From Brachybacterium vulturis (GTDB taxonomy: Bacteria; Actinomycetota; Actinomycetes; Actinomycetales; Dermabacteraceae), in the NCBI RefSeq assembly GCF_002407185.1, contig NZ_CP023563.1:1488001-1552000 (forward strand): DNA of 64,000 bases, read 5' to 3'. Below are positions 53,986-64,000 of the stretch, in pieces. Under the pieces are notes generated by a model, which ran no database searches, was not told the origin of the DNA, and worked only from the letters and a program-made list of their open reading frames with translations. The number at the start of each line of letters is the position of its first letter. Within the stretch, counting starts at the first letter, position 1. The position numbers and the translations under genes were made by a program.

Positions 53986-54936
53986 ATGGCAGCGAACCTG
54001 ACTGTCGACGTGCTCGATCCGGCCGGCAAGAAGTCCGGCTCCGTCGAGCTGCCTGCGTCGATCTTCGACGTGCAGACCAACGTGCCCCTGATCCACCAGG
54101 TGGTCGTCGCCCAGCAGGCGGCAGGCCGCCAGGGCACCCACAAGACCAAGACCCGCGCCGAGGTGCGCGGCGGCGGCAAGAAGCCCTGGAAGCAGAAGGG
54201 CACCGGTCGTGCCCGTCAGGGCTCCCTGCGCGCCCCGCAGTTCGCCGGCGGCGGCATCGTCCACGGTCCCGTCCCGCGTGACTACAGCCAGCGCACCCCG
54301 AAGAAGATGAAGGCCGCCGCCCTGCGCGGAGCCCTCTCGGATCGGGCCCGCAACGGCCGCGTCCACGTCGTGTCCTCGCTCCTGGCGGGGGATGTCGCGT
54401 CGACCAAGTCCGTGCGCCAGACCCTGTCGAACGTCTCCGATCGTCGCCACCTGCTGGTGGTCGTGCGTCGCGACGACGATCTGGGCGCGCTCAGCTCGCG
54501 CAACCTGCCGACCACCCATGTCCTGTACGCCGATCAGGTGAACACCTACGACGTCATGCTCTCCGACGACGTGGTCTTCACCGCCGGCGCGCTCGAGGAC
54601 TTCGTGGCTCAGGCGACCCTGGCCCTGCCCACCTCGAACTTCGCTGCGGCGAAGGCCGCACCGGCTGCTGCCGCCGTGGCCCCCGCCGCTGCGCAGAACG
54701 CCCCCTTCGGCGAGGGATCGGCGGCCCCCACGGCCGACGGCTCCGCCCCTGAGGGCTTCTCGATCAAGGGCAACCAGGGCTCGATGAAGTTCCACACCCC
54801 GGACTCCCCGTGGTACGGCCGCACCAAGGCCGAGGTCTGGTTCGCGAACGAGGAGGCCGCCCAGGCCGCCGGTTTCGTGAACGCCGTCAAGGAGTCCACC
54901 GCGGCCGCTGACGCCGCTGAGGAGGAGTCGAAGTGA
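53986..54936 (+). CDS. rplD: 50S ribosomal protein L4 with extra C-terminal domain
   Basis: 316 residues, against about 205-220 in most bacteria. Residues 1-215 are ordinary L4 ([30 protein letters not shown] loop in the tunnel wall, in part). An Ala-rich linker (about 216-257) leads to a small domain at about 258-303: [20 protein letters not shown] then [20 protein letters not shown], resembling the short sunset-type module (pattern IKGN..FH.P.S..Y..T.AEVWF..EEA..AGF) found on other actinobacterial proteins. The tail ends [10 protein letters not shown]. The stop overlaps rplW in GTGA. The extension keeps the GC and codon style of the gene, so it is not a sequencing fusion. Confidence 0.93.
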   Translation: MAANLTVDVLDPAGKKSGSVELPASIFDVQTNVPLIHQVVVAQQAAGRQGTHKTKTRAEVRGGGKKPWKQKGTGRARQGSLRAPQFAGGGIVHGPVPRDYSQRTPKKMKAAALRGALSDRARNGRVHVVSSLLAGDVASTKSVRQTLSNVSDRRHLLVVVRRDDDLGALSSRNLPTTHVLYADQVNTYDVMLSDDVVFTAGALEDFVAQATLALPTSNFAAAKAAPAAAAVAPAAAQNAPFGEGSAAPTADGSAPEGFSIKGNQGSMKFHTPDSPWYGRTKAEVWFANEEAAQAAGFVNAVKESTAAADAAEEESK

Positions 54937-55235
54937 CCTCGCTGAACAAGGATCCCCGCGACGTCCTGCTGGCCCCGGTCGTCTCCGAGAAGAGCTACGG
55001 GCTGATGGACGAGGGCAAGTACACCTTCCTGGTGGCTGCCGACGCCAACAAGACCGAGATCAAGATCGCCGTCGAGAAGGTCTTCGACGTGAAGGTGAAC
55101 TCGGTCAACACGATCAACCGTCAGGGCAAGTCGCGCCGCACGCGCTTCGGGACCGGCAAGCGCAAGGACACCAAGCGCGCCATCGTCACCCTGACTGACG
55201 GAGCCATCGACATCTTCGGAGGGTCGGTCGCCTGA
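54933..55235 (+). CDS. rplW: 50S ribosomal protein L23
   Basis: 100 residues. Tunnel-exit docking site for trigger factor and [28 protein letters not shown] and [21 protein letters not shown] (in part) are typical. The start is GTG 54933, overlapping the rplD stop by four bases. Confidence 0.96.
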   Translation: MTSLNKDPRDVLLAPVVSEKSYGLMDEGKYTFLVAADANKTEIKIAVEKVFDVKVNSVNTINRQGKSRRTRFGTGKRKDTKRAIVTLTDGAIDIFGGSVA

Positions 55236-55281
55236 GGCGATCGATATCCGAGGAGCCGAAGAGAGTCTGAGGGAAACCCAC

Positions 55282-56118
<837 letters not shown>

Positions 56119-56136
56119 TAGGGAGAATCAGAGACT

Positions 56137-56418
56137 ATGCCTCGCAGTATCGCCAAGGGCCCCTTCGTGGACGACCACCTTCAGAAGAAGGTGGATGTCC
56201 AGAACGAGAAGGGCACCAAGAACCTCATCAAGACCTGGTCGCGTCGTTCGGTCATCACCCCGGACTTCCTCGGCCACACCTTCGCAGTGCACGACGGCCG
56301 CAAGCACGTCTCGGTGTTCGTCACCGAGTCGATGGTCGGCCACAAGCTCGGCGAGTTCGCTCCCACGCGGACTTTCAAGGGCCACGAGAAGGACGACAGA
56401 AAGGGCCGCCGTCGCTGA
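56137..56418 (+). CDS. rpsS: 30S ribosomal protein S19
   Basis: 93 residues. [18 protein letters not shown] start and [19 protein letters not shown] end are diagnostic. 30S head protein near the A-site finger. AGGGAGA precedes ATG 56137, 18 bases after rplB. Confidence 0.97.
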   Translation: MPRSIAKGPFVDDHLQKKVDVQNEKGTKNLIKTWSRRSVITPDFLGHTFAVHDGRKHVSVFVTESMVGHKLGEFAPTRTFKGHEKDDRKGRRR

Positions 56419-56490
56419 CCTCGAGTCAGAGTCGCTGATCTCGGTCAGCACGGCAGCACGTCCCGACATCCAGAAGAAAGCAGGACAGCA

Positions 56491-56844
56491 ATGGAAGCCA
56501 AGGCGCAGGTGCGGTACCTCCGCATGTCGCCCATGAAGGCTCGCCGCGTTGTGGACCTGATTCGTGGCAAGAGCACGGGCGAGGCCCTGGACATCCTGCG
56601 GTTCGCGCCGCAGGGAGCCAGTGAGCCCGTCCTCAAGCTCGTCGAGTCCGCGATCGCCAACGCGCGGGTGAAGGCAGATCAGGCAGGGGAGCGCTTCGAT
56701 GAGCGCGAACTCGCCGTCTCCGCCGCATTCGTCGATGAGGGCCCGACCATGAAGCGGTTCCAGCCGCGAGCACAGGGTCGAGCCTTCCAGATCAAGAAGC
56801 GCACCAGCCACGTCACCGTGGTCGTCGCTCCCGTGAACAAGTAA
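56491..56844 (+). CDS. rplV: 50S ribosomal protein L22
   Basis: 117 residues. Lines the exit tunnel; [20 protein letters not shown] start and the beta-hairpin region [20 protein letters not shown] are conserved (macrolide-related hairpin unaltered by eye). The 72-base gap after rpsS carries an imperfect repeat (CGAGTCAGAGTCGCTGATCTCGGTCAG). Confidence 0.96.
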   Translation: MEAKAQVRYLRMSPMKARRVVDLIRGKSTGEALDILRFAPQGASEPVLKLVESAIANARVKADQAGERFDERELAVSAAFVDEGPTMKRFQPRAQGRAFQIKKRTSHVTVVVAPVNK

Positions 56845-56854
56845 GGAGTCCCGA

Positions 56855-57697
56855 ATGGGCCAGAAGGTCAATCCGAACGGGTTCCGTCTCGGGATCACGA
56901 CGGAGCACAGCAGCCGGTGGTTCGCCGATTCCTCCAAGGAGGGTCAGCGCTACCGCGACTACGTGAAGGAAGACGTCGCGATCCGCAGCCTCATGTCCAA
57001 GGGCATGGAGCGGGCCGGCATCTCGAAGGTCGAGATCGAGCGCACCCGTGACCGCGTGCGCGTCGACCTCCACACCGCCCGCCCGGGCATCGTCATCGGG
57101 CGTCGCGGCGCGGAGGCCGAGCGCCTGCGCGGTGAGCTCGAGAAGCTCACCGGCAAGCAGATCCAGCTGAACATCCTCGAGGTCAAGAACCCCGAGGCCG
57201 ACGCTCAGCTGGTCGCTCAGGGCATCGCCGAGCAGCTCGCCGCCCGTGTCTCCTTCCGTCGTGCGATGCGCAAGGGCATGCAGTCCGCGCAGCGCGCCGG
57301 CGCGAAGGGCATCCGAGTGGCCGTCTCCGGCCGCCTCGGCGGCGCCGAGATGAGCCGCAACGAGTTCTACCGCGAGGGGCGCGTGCCGCTGCACACCCTC
57401 CGCGCGAACATCGACTACGGCTTCTACGAGGCCCGCACCGCCTTCGGCCGCATCGGCGTGAAGGTGTGGATCTACAAGGGCGACGTCACCGCCAAGGAGC
57501 TCGCGGCTCAGCAGGCCGCCTCGCAGGGTCCCCGCTCCGGCGGTCGCGGCCCGCGTGCCGAGCGTCCGCGCGGCCGTCGTAACGAGCGCAACGCCACCGC
57601 GCGTCGTGGGGACAACGCCGAGCAGTCCGCTGCTCCGGCCGCGGCTCCCGCCGAGCAGGCTGCCGCTCCCGCACAGCAGCCCGGAACGGAGGCCTGA
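56855..57697 (+). CDS. rpsC: 30S ribosomal protein S3
   Basis: 280 residues. KH domain with [14 protein letters not shown] and the C-terminal half with [20 protein letters not shown]; mRNA entry helicase region is conserved. The final 65 residues are Arg/Ala/Pro-rich and disordered ([14 protein letters not shown], then Ala/Gln), an extension common in actinobacteria. AAGGAG precedes the ATG. Confidence 0.97.
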   Translation: MGQKVNPNGFRLGITTEHSSRWFADSSKEGQRYRDYVKEDVAIRSLMSKGMERAGISKVEIERTRDRVRVDLHTARPGIVIGRRGAEAERLRGELEKLTGKQIQLNILEVKNPEADAQLVAQGIAEQLAARVSFRRAMRKGMQSAQRAGAKGIRVAVSGRLGGAEMSRNEFYREGRVPLHTLRANIDYGFYEARTAFGRIGVKVWIYKGDVTAKELAAQQAASQGPRSGGRGPRAERPRGRRNERNATARRGDNAEQSAAPAAAPAEQAAAPAQQPGTEA

Positions 57698-57702
57698 GCG
57701 AC

Positions 57703-58122
57703 ATGCTGATCCCTCGCAGGACCAAGCACCGCAAGCAGTACCGCCCGCACCGCACCGGCATGGCCAAGGGCGGCACCGATCTCGCGTTCGGCGACTACGG
57801 CATCCAGGCGCTCGCGCCGGCCTACGTCACCAACCGCCAGATCGAGGCCGCACGTATCGCCATGACCCGCTACATGAAGCGTGGCGGCAAGGTGTTCATC
57901 AACATCTACCCCGATCGTCCGCTCACCAAGAAGCCTGCCGAGGTCCGCATGGGCTCCGGCAAGGGTTCGGTCGAGTGGTGGATCGCCAACATCAAGCCGG
58001 GACGGGTCATGTTCGAGATCGCCGGCGTCGAGGAGGAGGTGGCTCGCGAGGCACTGCGCCTGGCGCAGCACAAGCTCCCCATGAAGAGCCGCATCCTGAG
58101 CCGAGAGAGTGGTGACATCTGA
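57703..58122 (+). CDS. rplP: 50S ribosomal protein L16
   Basis: 139 residues. [20 protein letters not shown] start and [19 protein letters not shown], near the A-site tRNA. It overlaps rpmC by one base (TGATG). Confidence 0.97.
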   Translation: MLIPRRTKHRKQYRPHRTGMAKGGTDLAFGDYGIQALAPAYVTNRQIEAARIAMTRYMKRGGKVFINIYPDRPLTKKPAEVRMGSGKGSVEWWIANIKPGRVMFEIAGVEEEVAREALRLAQHKLPMKSRILSRESGDI

Positions 58123-58355
58123 TGGCAGCGACCAAGCTCACCGCCGACGAACTCGACAAGCTGGACGACGCGAAGCTGGCCGAAGAGCTGGCGAAGGCGA
58201 AGGACGAGCTGTTCAAGCTCCGTTTCCAGTCCGCCACCGGCCAGCTCGAGAGCCCCGGCCGTCTGCGGTCCGTCAAGAAGGACATCGCACGGATCTACAC
58301 GATCCTGCGCGAGCGCGAGCTGGGCATCCGTCAGGCGCCCGGCAGCGCCGAGTGA
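58122..58355 (+). CDS. rpmC: 50S ribosomal protein L29
   Basis: 77 residues. [27 protein letters not shown] and [17 protein letters not shown] are diagnostic. It is located at the tunnel exit beside L23. The N-terminal [17 protein letters not shown] is the usual leading helix. Confidence 0.96.
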   Translation: MAATKLTADELDKLDDAKLAEELAKAKDELFKLRFQSATGQLESPGRLRSVKKDIARIYTILRERELGIRQAPGSAE

Positions 58356-58375
58356 CCGCGAAGCGAGGAACAGAG

Positions 58376-58711
58376 ATGACTGACAACACCCAGGCCGAGA
58401 CCCCGGCCGCCGAGGAGCTCGACGTGCTCGAGAAGGAGGGCGCGCACGCGTCCTCGTCCGAGCGCCCGTACCGCAAGACCGTCCGCGGTTTCGTGGTCTC
58501 CGACAAGATGGACAAGACCATCGTCGTCGAGGTCGAGGAGCGTGTGAAGCACGCTCGCTACGGCAAGGTCACGACCAAGACGAGCAAGTTCAAGGCTCAT
58601 GACGAGGAGAACACCGCCGGCGTCGGCGACCGTGTCGTCGTCATGGAGACCCGTCCGACCTCCGCGACCAAGCGGTGGCGTCTGGTGGAGATCCTCGAGC
58701 GCGCCAAGTGA
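58376..58711 (+). CDS. rpsQ: 30S ribosomal protein S17
   Basis: 111 residues. The S17 core [20 protein letters not shown] to [14 protein letters not shown] follows an acidic 30-residue N-terminal extension. ATG 58376 after GAGGAA is chosen; GTG 58352, overlapping the rpmC stop, is an in-frame alternative. It is the last gene of the S10 unit here, closed by a terminator. Confidence 0.95.
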   Translation: MTDNTQAETPAAEELDVLEKEGAHASSSERPYRKTVRGFVVSDKMDKTIVVEVEERVKHARYGKVTTKTSKFKAHDEENTAGVGDRVVVMETRPTSATKRWRLVEILERAK

Positions 58712-58746
58712 TCCGCGGGCGGTCCGCGTGATCGCCGACGGTTCCT

Positions 58747-58786
58747 GAGCAGGGCCGGCACCCCCACGGGGGTGTCGGCCCTGCTC
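58747..58786. terminator. Terminator closing the S10 operon
   Basis: GAGCAGGGCCGGCACCCCC (58747-58765) pairs with GGGGGTGTCGGCCCTGCTC (58768-58786), one G-T wobble and a minimal loop. Its presence separates rpsQ from rplN, which are contiguous in many bacteria. Confidence 0.82.
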
Positions 58787-58854
58787 GTCGTCCCGGCGGA
58801 GGTGGGGCGGCGGAGGTGGGGGAGCGCTCCGCCGGCACGGCGCGCGGGTGGTCG

Positions 58855-59265
58855 TCAGCCGGCCGTGAGCCGGATCAGCAGCGCGCCGGCCAGGGCGTCC
58901 TCCGCATGCGGAGCGGGCACCTCGCGCACCGCGGCGTCGGCGGTGCGCAGGGTCACCGTGAAGGTGCCGTCGTCCGCCCGACGCAGCGCCAGGAAGTCCT
59001 CACCGAGCACCTCTCGCAGCTGGTCCTCCCGCGGGATCCACACCACTTCGTGCTGCTCGACGGAGTCCAGCGCCCACTCCGTGGTGCCGTTGAACCGCAG
59101 CAGCGGCAGACCCGCGCGTCCCAGCACCCGCTCGATCACCATCGAGGAGAGCATGAACACCTCGTTGCGCAGCTCCTGGACGTCTATCACGAAGCGGTCG
59201 CCGTCGGCCGGCTGCCATGCCAGGCCGGCGTCCCGCAGCTTCCGGGCCACATCGATATCGATCAT
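58855..59265 (-). CDS. Conserved hypothetical protein (often labelled CpaE-like)
   Basis: 136 residues: MIDIDVARKLRDAGLAWQPA, DGDRFVIDVQELRNEVFMLS, LLRFNGTTEWALDSVEQHEV, WIPREDQLREVLGEDFLAL, then a C-terminal ADDGTFTVTLRTADAAVREV. This pattern recurs in actinobacteria, where it is often named pilus assembly protein CpaE, but it has no ATPase motifs and no pilus genes are near, so that label is probably wrong. No signal peptide or membrane helix. It sits antisense between rpsQ and rplN, splitting the S10 and spc operons. Function unknown. Confidence 0.78.
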   Translation of the reverse strand: MIDIDVARKLRDAGLAWQPADGDRFVIDVQELRNEVFMLSSMVIERVLGRAGLPLLRFNGTTEWALDSVEQHEVVWIPREDQLREVLGEDFLALRRADDGTFTVTLRTADAAVREVPAPHAEDALAGALLIRLTAG

Positions 59266-59382
59266 GGGCCGAACCTACCCTTCCGTCCCGCAGCGCGAGG
59301 GCGGGGGAGGCGGGGTTCCGCGGGCGCGCCCCGCACCGAGTCCGCGAGAGCAAGCACACACGTCGGAACCGCTCGCGCAGGG

Positions 59383-59728
59383 GTGACAGGCCAGCGGCGG
59401 GCGCGTAGTCTTGAACGGTTGCCGGAGAACTGGCGCCCTCACCCCTGCGGTGGAAGCGCTCAGGAGTCCGCGACCGGATCCGGGCCACCAGATCCATCCT
59501 CGTCGGAGACCTCGCACCTGAGGCGAACGCCGCGCGTTCACCACGCCAGTGCCTGAGTCCGGCAGAGGGTTTTCTGATGCCCGGGGCCGGTCGACGGCAG
59601 CGTCCGGAGTCATAGCTGTGACCAGGTGCGACGCTGTGCAGCATGCAGTGTCCAGATTCCGTTCCGCAAGGCTCGGCCTGCTCGCTCCCGCGGGCGGGAA
59701 GAGAACCGGTGAGACGATAGGAGAACGA
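59383..59728 (+). promoter_or_regulatory. Promoter and leader of the spc operon
   Basis: GTGACA (59383-59388), 17-base spacer, TAGTCT (59406-59411): a good sigma-70-type match. The leader to rplN is about 310 bases with no supportable gene; AGGAG at 59719-59723 is the rplN ribosome site. The divergent hypothetical gene starts 117 bases before the -35. Confidence 0.7.
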
Positions 59729-60097
59729 GTGATTCAGCAGGAGTCGCGACTGAAGGTCGCCGACAACACGGGTGCCAAGGAGATTCTCTGCATCCGTGTT
59801 CTCGGTGGCTCCGGTCGCCGTTACGCCAGCATCGGCGACACCATCGTGGCGACCGTCAAGGACGCCATCCCCGGTGGCAACGTCAAGAAGGGCGACGTCG
59901 TCAAGGCGGTCGTCGTCCGTACGTCCAAGGAGGTCCGTCGCGTCGACGGCTCCTACATCCGCTTCGACGAGAACGCAGCGGTCATCCTCAAGACCGACGG
60001 CGAGCCGCGCGGCACCCGCATCTTCGGCCCGGTCGGCCGCGAGCTGCGGGACAAGCGCTTCATGAAGATCGTCTCGCTGGCACCGGAGGTGGTGTGA
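59729..60097 (+). CDS. rplN: 50S ribosomal protein L14
   Basis: 122 residues, standard. [20 protein letters not shown] (GTG start), [17 protein letters not shown] and [20 protein letters not shown]. It binds at the subunit interface. It is the first gene of the spc operon in this genome. Confidence 0.97.
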   Translation: MIQQESRLKVADNTGAKEILCIRVLGGSGRRYASIGDTIVATVKDAIPGGNVKKGDVVKAVVVRTSKEVRRVDGSYIRFDENAAVILKTDGEPRGTRIFGPVGRELRDKRFMKIVSLAPEVV

Positions 60098-60098
60098 C

Positions 60099-60485
60099 AT
60101 GGCAAAGATGAAGATCAAGAAGGGCGACCTCGTCCAGGTGATCACCGGTCGCATCAGCGATGGTGACAAGGTCGCCGCGCGCGGCCTCGAGGCCGGCGAC
60201 AAGGGCAAGCAGGGTCGCGTCCTGCAGGTGTTCCCCGACAGCCAGCGCGTGCTGGTCGAGGGCATCAACCGCCGCACCCACCACGTCAAGCCCAACCAGG
60301 CCGGCGGAGCGGGCGGCATCGAGCAGCGCGAGGCCTCGATCCACGTCTCGAACGTGGCCCTGGTCGACCCGGAGGACAACAAGCCGACCAAGGTCGGCTA
60401 CCGCGTCGAGACCGTCGAGCTCGAGAACGGCCGCACCAAGCAGGTGCGCGTCCGCTTCGCGAAGCGCTCCGGGAAGGACATCTGA
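60099..60485 (+). CDS. rplX: 50S ribosomal protein L24
   Basis: 128 residues, slightly longer than average. KOW motif in [18 protein letters not shown] and [20 protein letters not shown], then [11 protein letters not shown]. It is an early assembly initiator of the 50S. It begins one base after the rplN stop. Confidence 0.96.
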   Translation: MAKMKIKKGDLVQVITGRISDGDKVAARGLEAGDKGKQGRVLQVFPDSQRVLVEGINRRTHHVKPNQAGGAGGIEQREASIHVSNVALVDPEDNKPTKVGYRVETVELENGRTKQVRVRFAKRSGKDI

Positions 60486-60486
60486 G

Positions 60487-61056
60487 ATGAGCGAGACCGC
60501 CACCCAGGCGCCCACCCCGCGCCTGAAGAGCAAGTACAACGAGACCATCAAGACGCAGCTGACCGAGCAGTTCGGTTACCAGAACGTCATGCTGGTGCCC
60601 GGTGTGACCAAGATCGTCGTGAACATGGGCGTCGGCGACGCCGCTCGCGACTCCAAGGTCATCGACGGCGCCATCCGGGACCTCGCGGCCATCACCGGCC
60701 AGAAGCCCCAGGTCACCAAGGCACGCAAGTCGATCGCGCAGTTCAAGCTGCGTGAGGGCATGCCGATCGGAGCGCACGTCACCCTGCGCAACGCCCGCAT
60801 GTGGGAGTTCCTGGATCGTCTGCTGTCCACCGCTCTGCCCCGTATCCGTGACTTCCGGGGCCTGTCCCCGAAGCACTTCGACGGCAACGGCAACTACACC
60901 TTCGGTCTCACGGAGCAGGTCATGTTCCACGAGATCGACCAGGACAAGATCGACCGCGTCCGCGGTATGGACATCACGGTCGTGACCACCGCGAAGACCG
61001 ACGACGAGGGACGCGCGCTGCTCAAGATGCTCGGCTTCCCCTTCAAGGAGAACTGA
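60487..61056 (+). CDS. rplE: 50S ribosomal protein L5
   Basis: 189 residues. 5S rRNA-binding protein: [55 protein letters not shown] 60487 one base after the rplX stop is chosen over the earlier open frame. Confidence 0.97.
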   Translation: MSETATQAPTPRLKSKYNETIKTQLTEQFGYQNVMLVPGVTKIVVNMGVGDAARDSKVIDGAIRDLAAITGQKPQVTKARKSIAQFKLREGMPIGAHVTLRNARMWEFLDRLLSTALPRIRDFRGLSPKHFDGNGNYTFGLTEQVMFHEIDQDKIDRVRGMDITVVTTAKTDDEGRALLKMLGFPFKEN

Positions 61057-61057
61057 T

Positions 61058-61243
61058 ATGGCGAAGACAGCCCTGATCAAGAAGTCGGAGCGCAAGCCCA
61101 AGTTCGCGGTCCGCGCCTACACCCGGTGCCAGCGCTGCGGTCGCCCTCATTCGGTGTACCGCAAGTTCGGTCTCTGCCGCGTCTGCCTTCGCGAGATGGC
61201 TCACCGCGGAGAGCTCCCCGGCGTCACCAAGAGCAGCTGGTAA
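61058..61243 (+). CDS. rpsN: 30S ribosomal protein S14, zinc-binding type
   Basis: 61 residues with four zinc cysteines (Cys24, Cys27, Cys40, Cys43 in RCQRCGRP and LCRVCLRE). This is the C+ type; organisms with it often carry a second cysteine-free S14 for zinc starvation, not seen in the window. Confidence 0.97.
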   Translation: MAKTALIKKSERKPKFAVRAYTRCQRCGRPHSVYRKFGLCRVCLREMAHRGELPGVTKSSW

Positions 61244-61315
61244 GGACTACCGCCAGAGGTCCCCGGGCGCATTCATCGCGCCAGCGGGAAACCAGGTGAG
61301 GAAGAAGCAACAGAC

Positions 61316-61714
61316 ATGACCATGACCGACCCGATCGCGGACATGCTCACGCGGATCCGTAACGCCTCAGGGGCGTACCACGAGACCGCGTCCATGCCGT
61401 ACTCGAAGTTGAAGGTCCGCATCGCGGACATCCTGAAGGCTGAGGGCTACATCCTCGGCTGGACCGAGGAAGAGGCCGAGGTGGGCAGCAAGCTCGTCCT
61501 CGAGCTCAAGTACTCGGACAGCCGTGAGCGCGCCATCTCCGGGATCCGTCGTATCTCGAAGCCGGGCCTGCGTGTGTACGCGAAGTCCACCAATCTGCCC
61601 AAGGTCCTCGGCGGCCTGGGCGTGGCGATCCTGTCCACGTCCTCCGGCCTCCTGACCGACCGGCAGGCTGCCAAGAAGGGTGTGGGTGGGGAAGTCCTCG
61701 CCTACATCTGGTGA
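61316..61714 (+). CDS. rpsH: 30S ribosomal protein S8
   Basis: 132 residues. [15 protein letters not shown] start, [20 protein letters not shown] and the [20 protein letters not shown] tail. It is a primary 16S binder and in E. coli the spc operon repressor. It follows rpsN by 72 bases. Confidence 0.97.
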   Translation: MTMTDPIADMLTRIRNASGAYHETASMPYSKLKVRIADILKAEGYILGWTEEEAEVGSKLVLELKYSDSRERAISGIRRISKPGLRVYAKSTNLPKVLGGLGVAILSTSSGLLTDRQAAKKGVGGEVLAYIW

Positions 61715-61733
61715 GCGGGAGAGGAGAACAGCT

Positions 61734-62276
61734 ATGTCCCGCATCGGACTCCGACCGGTCGCAGTACCGGCAGCAGTGCAGAACGTCGCCATCGAAGGCC
61801 GCACCATCACGGTGACCGGCCCCAAGGGGGAGCTCACCCACGAGGTGCCGGCACCCCTCACCGTCGAGCGCGGTGAGGACGGCACCATCGTCGTGCGCCG
61901 CCCCGACGAGGAGCGTGAGACCAAGGCCCTCCACGGCCTGACCCGCACGCTCGTCAACAACATCGTCCTCGGCGTGACCGAGGGATTCACCAAGAAGCTG
62001 GAGATCGTGGGTACGGGCTACCGTGTCACCGCGAAGGGCACGGACCTCGAGTTCGCCCTCGGCTTCTCCCACCCCGTCGTGGTGAAGGCGCCCCAGGGCA
62101 TCACCTTCACCGTCGAGACCCCGGCCAAGTTCTCGGTCAGCGGCATCTCGAAGCAGCAGGTGGGCGAGGTCGCGGCGAACATCCGCAAGATCCGCAGGCC
62201 CGAGCCCTACAAGGGCAAGGGTGTGCGCTACGCCGACGAGATCGTGGTCCGCAAGGCCGGAAAGGCTGGTAAGTGA
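61734..62276 (+). CDS. rplF: 50S ribosomal protein L6
   Basis: 180 residues. [12 protein letters not shown] start, [13 protein letters not shown], and the C-terminal [18 protein letters not shown]. It is located near the factor-binding site. AGAGGAGAA precedes ATG 61734. Confidence 0.97.
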   Translation: MSRIGLRPVAVPAAVQNVAIEGRTITVTGPKGELTHEVPAPLTVERGEDGTIVVRRPDEERETKALHGLTRTLVNNIVLGVTEGFTKKLEIVGTGYRVTAKGTDLEFALGFSHPVVVKAPQGITFTVETPAKFSVSGISKQQVGEVAANIRKIRRPEPYKGKGVRYADEIVVRKAGKAGK

Positions 62277-62278
62277 TC

Positions 62279-62665
62279 ATGGGTTACGCACTCAAGCACA
62301 CCAAGGGCAACCGCGGCAGCAAGCTGCGCTCGCGCGGCCGTCGTCACCTGCGGGTCCGTCGTCGTGTCATCGGCACCGCCCAGCGCCCCCGCCTGGTGGT
62401 CACCCGCTCGGCGCGCCACGTCTTCGTGCAGGTCGTCGACGACGCCCTGGGCAAGACCATCGCGTCGGCCTCGACCATGGAGGCGGACCTGCGCGGCTCG
62501 GAGAGCACCAAGTCGGACAAGGCCCGCACCGTCGGGACCCTGGTCGCCGAGCGTGCCCGGGCCGCCGGGATCGACTCCGTCGTGTTCGACCGCGGCGGCA
62601 ACAAGTACCACGGCCGTGTGGCCGCCGTCGCTGACGGTGCCCGCGAGGCTGGCCTGGCGCTGTGA
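62279..62665 (+). CDS. rplR: 50S ribosomal protein L18
   Basis: 128 residues. 5S rRNA binder: [40 protein letters not shown] and [20 protein letters not shown] 62279 matches the family N-terminus; GTG 62273 overlapping the rplF stop would add two residues. Confidence 0.96.
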   Translation: MGYALKHTKGNRGSKLRSRGRRHLRVRRRVIGTAQRPRLVVTRSARHVFVQVVDDALGKTIASASTMEADLRGSESTKSDKARTVGTLVAERARAAGIDSVVFDRGGNKYHGRVAAVADGAREAGLAL

Positions 62666-62702
62666 TCGCCGCCCGGACACAGGACGAGAAGAGGATCTGA
62701 AT

Positions 62703-63386
62703 ATGGCTGCACAGCAGCGGAACAACGGTCCCGCGGCCTCCGGCCGACGGGACGACAACTCCAACACCAGCAACGATCGTGGACGCCAGGGTGGCGACCG
62801 CGGTGGTCGCCAGGGTGGCCGCGGCCGCGGGCAGGAGGCCGAGAAGTCGGCATTCCTCGAGCGCGTCGTGAGCATCAACCGCGTGTCGAAGGTCGTCAAG
62901 GGCGGCCGTCGATTCTCCTTCACCGCCCTCGTGGTGGTGGGTGACGGCGACGGCACCGTCGGTGTCGGCTACGGCAAGGCCAAGGAGGTCCCTGCGGCGA
63001 TCTCCAAGGGTGTCGAGGAGGCGAAGAAGAACTTCTTCCGCGTCCCGCGCATCCAGGGCACCGTCGTGCACCCGGTCCAGGGTGAGGATGCGGCGGGCGT
63101 CGTCCTGCTGCGCCCGGCCGCCCCGGGCACCGGTGTGATCGCCGGCGGTCCGGTCCGCGCCGTCCTCGAGTGCGCCGGAGTGCACGACGTGCTCTCCAAG
63201 TCGCTCGGTTCGACCAACCAGATCAACATCGTGCGGGCGACCGTCGATGCGCTCAAGCAGCTCGAGGAGCCGGAGGCCGTGGCAGCACGTCGTGGCCTCG
63301 CGGTCGAGGACGTCGCCCCGGCGGCGCTCCTGCGGGCACAGGCCGAGGGTCGCGCCGCGGCCCGTGCGGAGAAGGTGGGTGCCTGA
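62703..63386 (+). CDS. rpsE: 30S ribosomal protein S5
   Basis: 227 residues. The core begins at [20 protein letters not shown] and includes [15 protein letters not shown] and [13 protein letters not shown]. The first 52 residues are an Asn/Gly/Arg/Gln-rich extension with [16 protein letters not shown], coded by a 24-base repeat (copies at 62784 and 62808). Overlaps rpmD by one base. Confidence 0.96.
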   Translation: MAAQQRNNGPAASGRRDDNSNTSNDRGRQGGDRGGRQGGRGRGQEAEKSAFLERVVSINRVSKVVKGGRRFSFTALVVVGDGDGTVGVGYGKAKEVPAAISKGVEEAKKNFFRVPRIQGTVVHPVQGEDAAGVVLLRPAAPGTGVIAGGPVRAVLECAGVHDVLSKSLGSTNQINIVRATVDALKQLEEPEAVAARRGLAVEDVAPAALLRAQAEGRAAARAEKVGA

Positions 63387-63565
63387 TGCAGATCAAGGTG
63401 ACCCAGACCCGTTCCGAGATCGGCGGCAACCCGACCCAGCGAGCCACCCTGCGCGGCCTCGGCCTCAAGCGCATCGGTGACACCGTGGTGAAGGAAGACC
63501 GCCCTGAGATCCGCGGCATGATCCGCACCGTCACCCACCTGGTGACGTTCGAAGAGGTGGACTGA
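63386..63565 (+). CDS. rpmD: 50S ribosomal protein L30
   Basis: 59 residues: [37 protein letters not shown] and [12 protein letters not shown]. The short bacterial form. Start in TGATG with rpsE. Confidence 0.96.
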   Translation: MQIKVTQTRSEIGGNPTQRATLRGLGLKRIGDTVVKEDRPEIRGMIRTVTHLVTFEEVD

Positions 63566-63568
63566 CAG

Positions 63569-64000
63569 ATGATGAACAACGCTGACAACTCCGATGCTCC
63601 TCTGAAGCTTCACGACCTGCGCCCCGCGCCGGGTTCGAAGACCGCACGCACGCGCGTCGGTCGTGGTGAGGCCTCCAAGGGCAAGACCGCCGGTCGTGGT
63701 ACCAAGGGCACGAAGGCCCGGTACCAGGTGCCGGCGCTGTTCGAGGGCGGGCAGGTGCCGCTGCACATGCGGCTGCCGAAGCTTCGCGGCTTCACCAACC
63801 CCTTCCGCGTCGAGTACCAGGTCGTGAACCTGGCGACCCTGCAGGAGCTGTTCCCCGAGGGCGGCACCGTCACGGTCGAGGAGCTCGTCGCCAAGGGTGC
63901 GGTGCGCAAGAACCAGCCGGTCAAGGTGCTGGGCTCGGGCGACGTGAGCGTCAAGCTCGACGTCACCGTGCAGAAGTTCTCCGCCTCGGCGGAGCAGAAG
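63569..64000 (+). CDS. rplO: 50S ribosomal protein L15 (3' end beyond window)
   Basis: 144 codons are visible and the frame stays open at the window end; secY would be expected next. [37 protein letters not shown] and [19 protein letters not shown] are typical. ATG 63569 or 63572 is the start. Confidence 0.96.
   Translation, partial: MMNNADNSDAPLKLHDLRPAPGSKTARTRVGRGEASKGKTAGRGTKGTKARYQVPALFEGGQVPLHMRLPKLRGFTNPFRVEYQVVNLATLQELFPEGGTVTVEELVAKGAVRKNQPVKVLGSGDVSVKLDVTVQKFSASAEQK

Noticed and set aside
58855-59265. Pilus assembly ATPase-like CpaE
   Set aside because: At 136 residues, with no Walker motifs and no pilus genes nearby, the common label is not supported; kept as hypothetical.

Overview
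The window looks like chromosome of a high-GC Gram-positive (Actinobacteria), probably Micrococcales and possibly a Brachybacterium/Dermabacteraceae-like organism. The signs are very GC-rich codon use, many GTG starts and a TTG start for rpoB, an RpfB-type resuscitation factor, a Zn-type S14, a PerM/DUF6350-purN-purH cluster, a classical menaquinone pathway, an NgcEFG amino-sugar transporter, and -10 boxes of TAnnnT type placed 6-7 bases before start codons (leaderless style). The genus is inference.

1-5.0 kb: the 3' end of ccsB (cytochrome c biogenesis), a decayed IS5-family transposase, then a large secreted polysaccharide lyase of family 8 (chondroitin ABC lyase-like, catalytic residues intact) ending in an acidic repeat tail. 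This block appears inserted between ccsB and the small membrane genes that lead to menA. 5.0-15 kb: menaquinone genes menA, menE, menB (minus strand), a GNAT gene, menC, menD (plus strand), an HtrA-like protease and menF (minus). menH and menG are not in the window.

15-29 kb: PerM-like membrane protein, purN, a ZTP (pfl) riboswitch, purH, polyphosphate kinase 2, aspartase, a DUF3017 protein, a ThrE-type exporter, a lactonase-like beta-propeller, galactokinase, adenosine deaminase and an aspartate aminotransferase.

29-43 kb: tRNA-Trp, secE, nusG, rplK-rplA, rplJ-rplL behind a long leader with an attenuator-like hairpin, rpoB, rpoC, then rpfB. 43-48 kb: rpsL, rpsG, fusA, tuf behind a strong promoter and a structured leader. 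48-52.6 kb: a general-stress protein and the ngcEFG ABC operon (no ATPase) sit between tuf and the S10 operon. 52.6-64 kb: S10 operon (rpsJ to rpsQ), a break with a terminator and an antisense small gene, then the spc operon from its own promoter (rplN to rplO, cut by the window end).

Most of the window is housekeeping. The least ordinary parts are the lyase block with its IS scar and repeat tail, the extra C-terminal domain on ribosomal protein L4, the small gene splitting the S10 and spc operons, three separate 15-bp-period tandem repeats, and the set of leaderless-type promoters. I found no CRISPR array, prophage, integrase or defence system.
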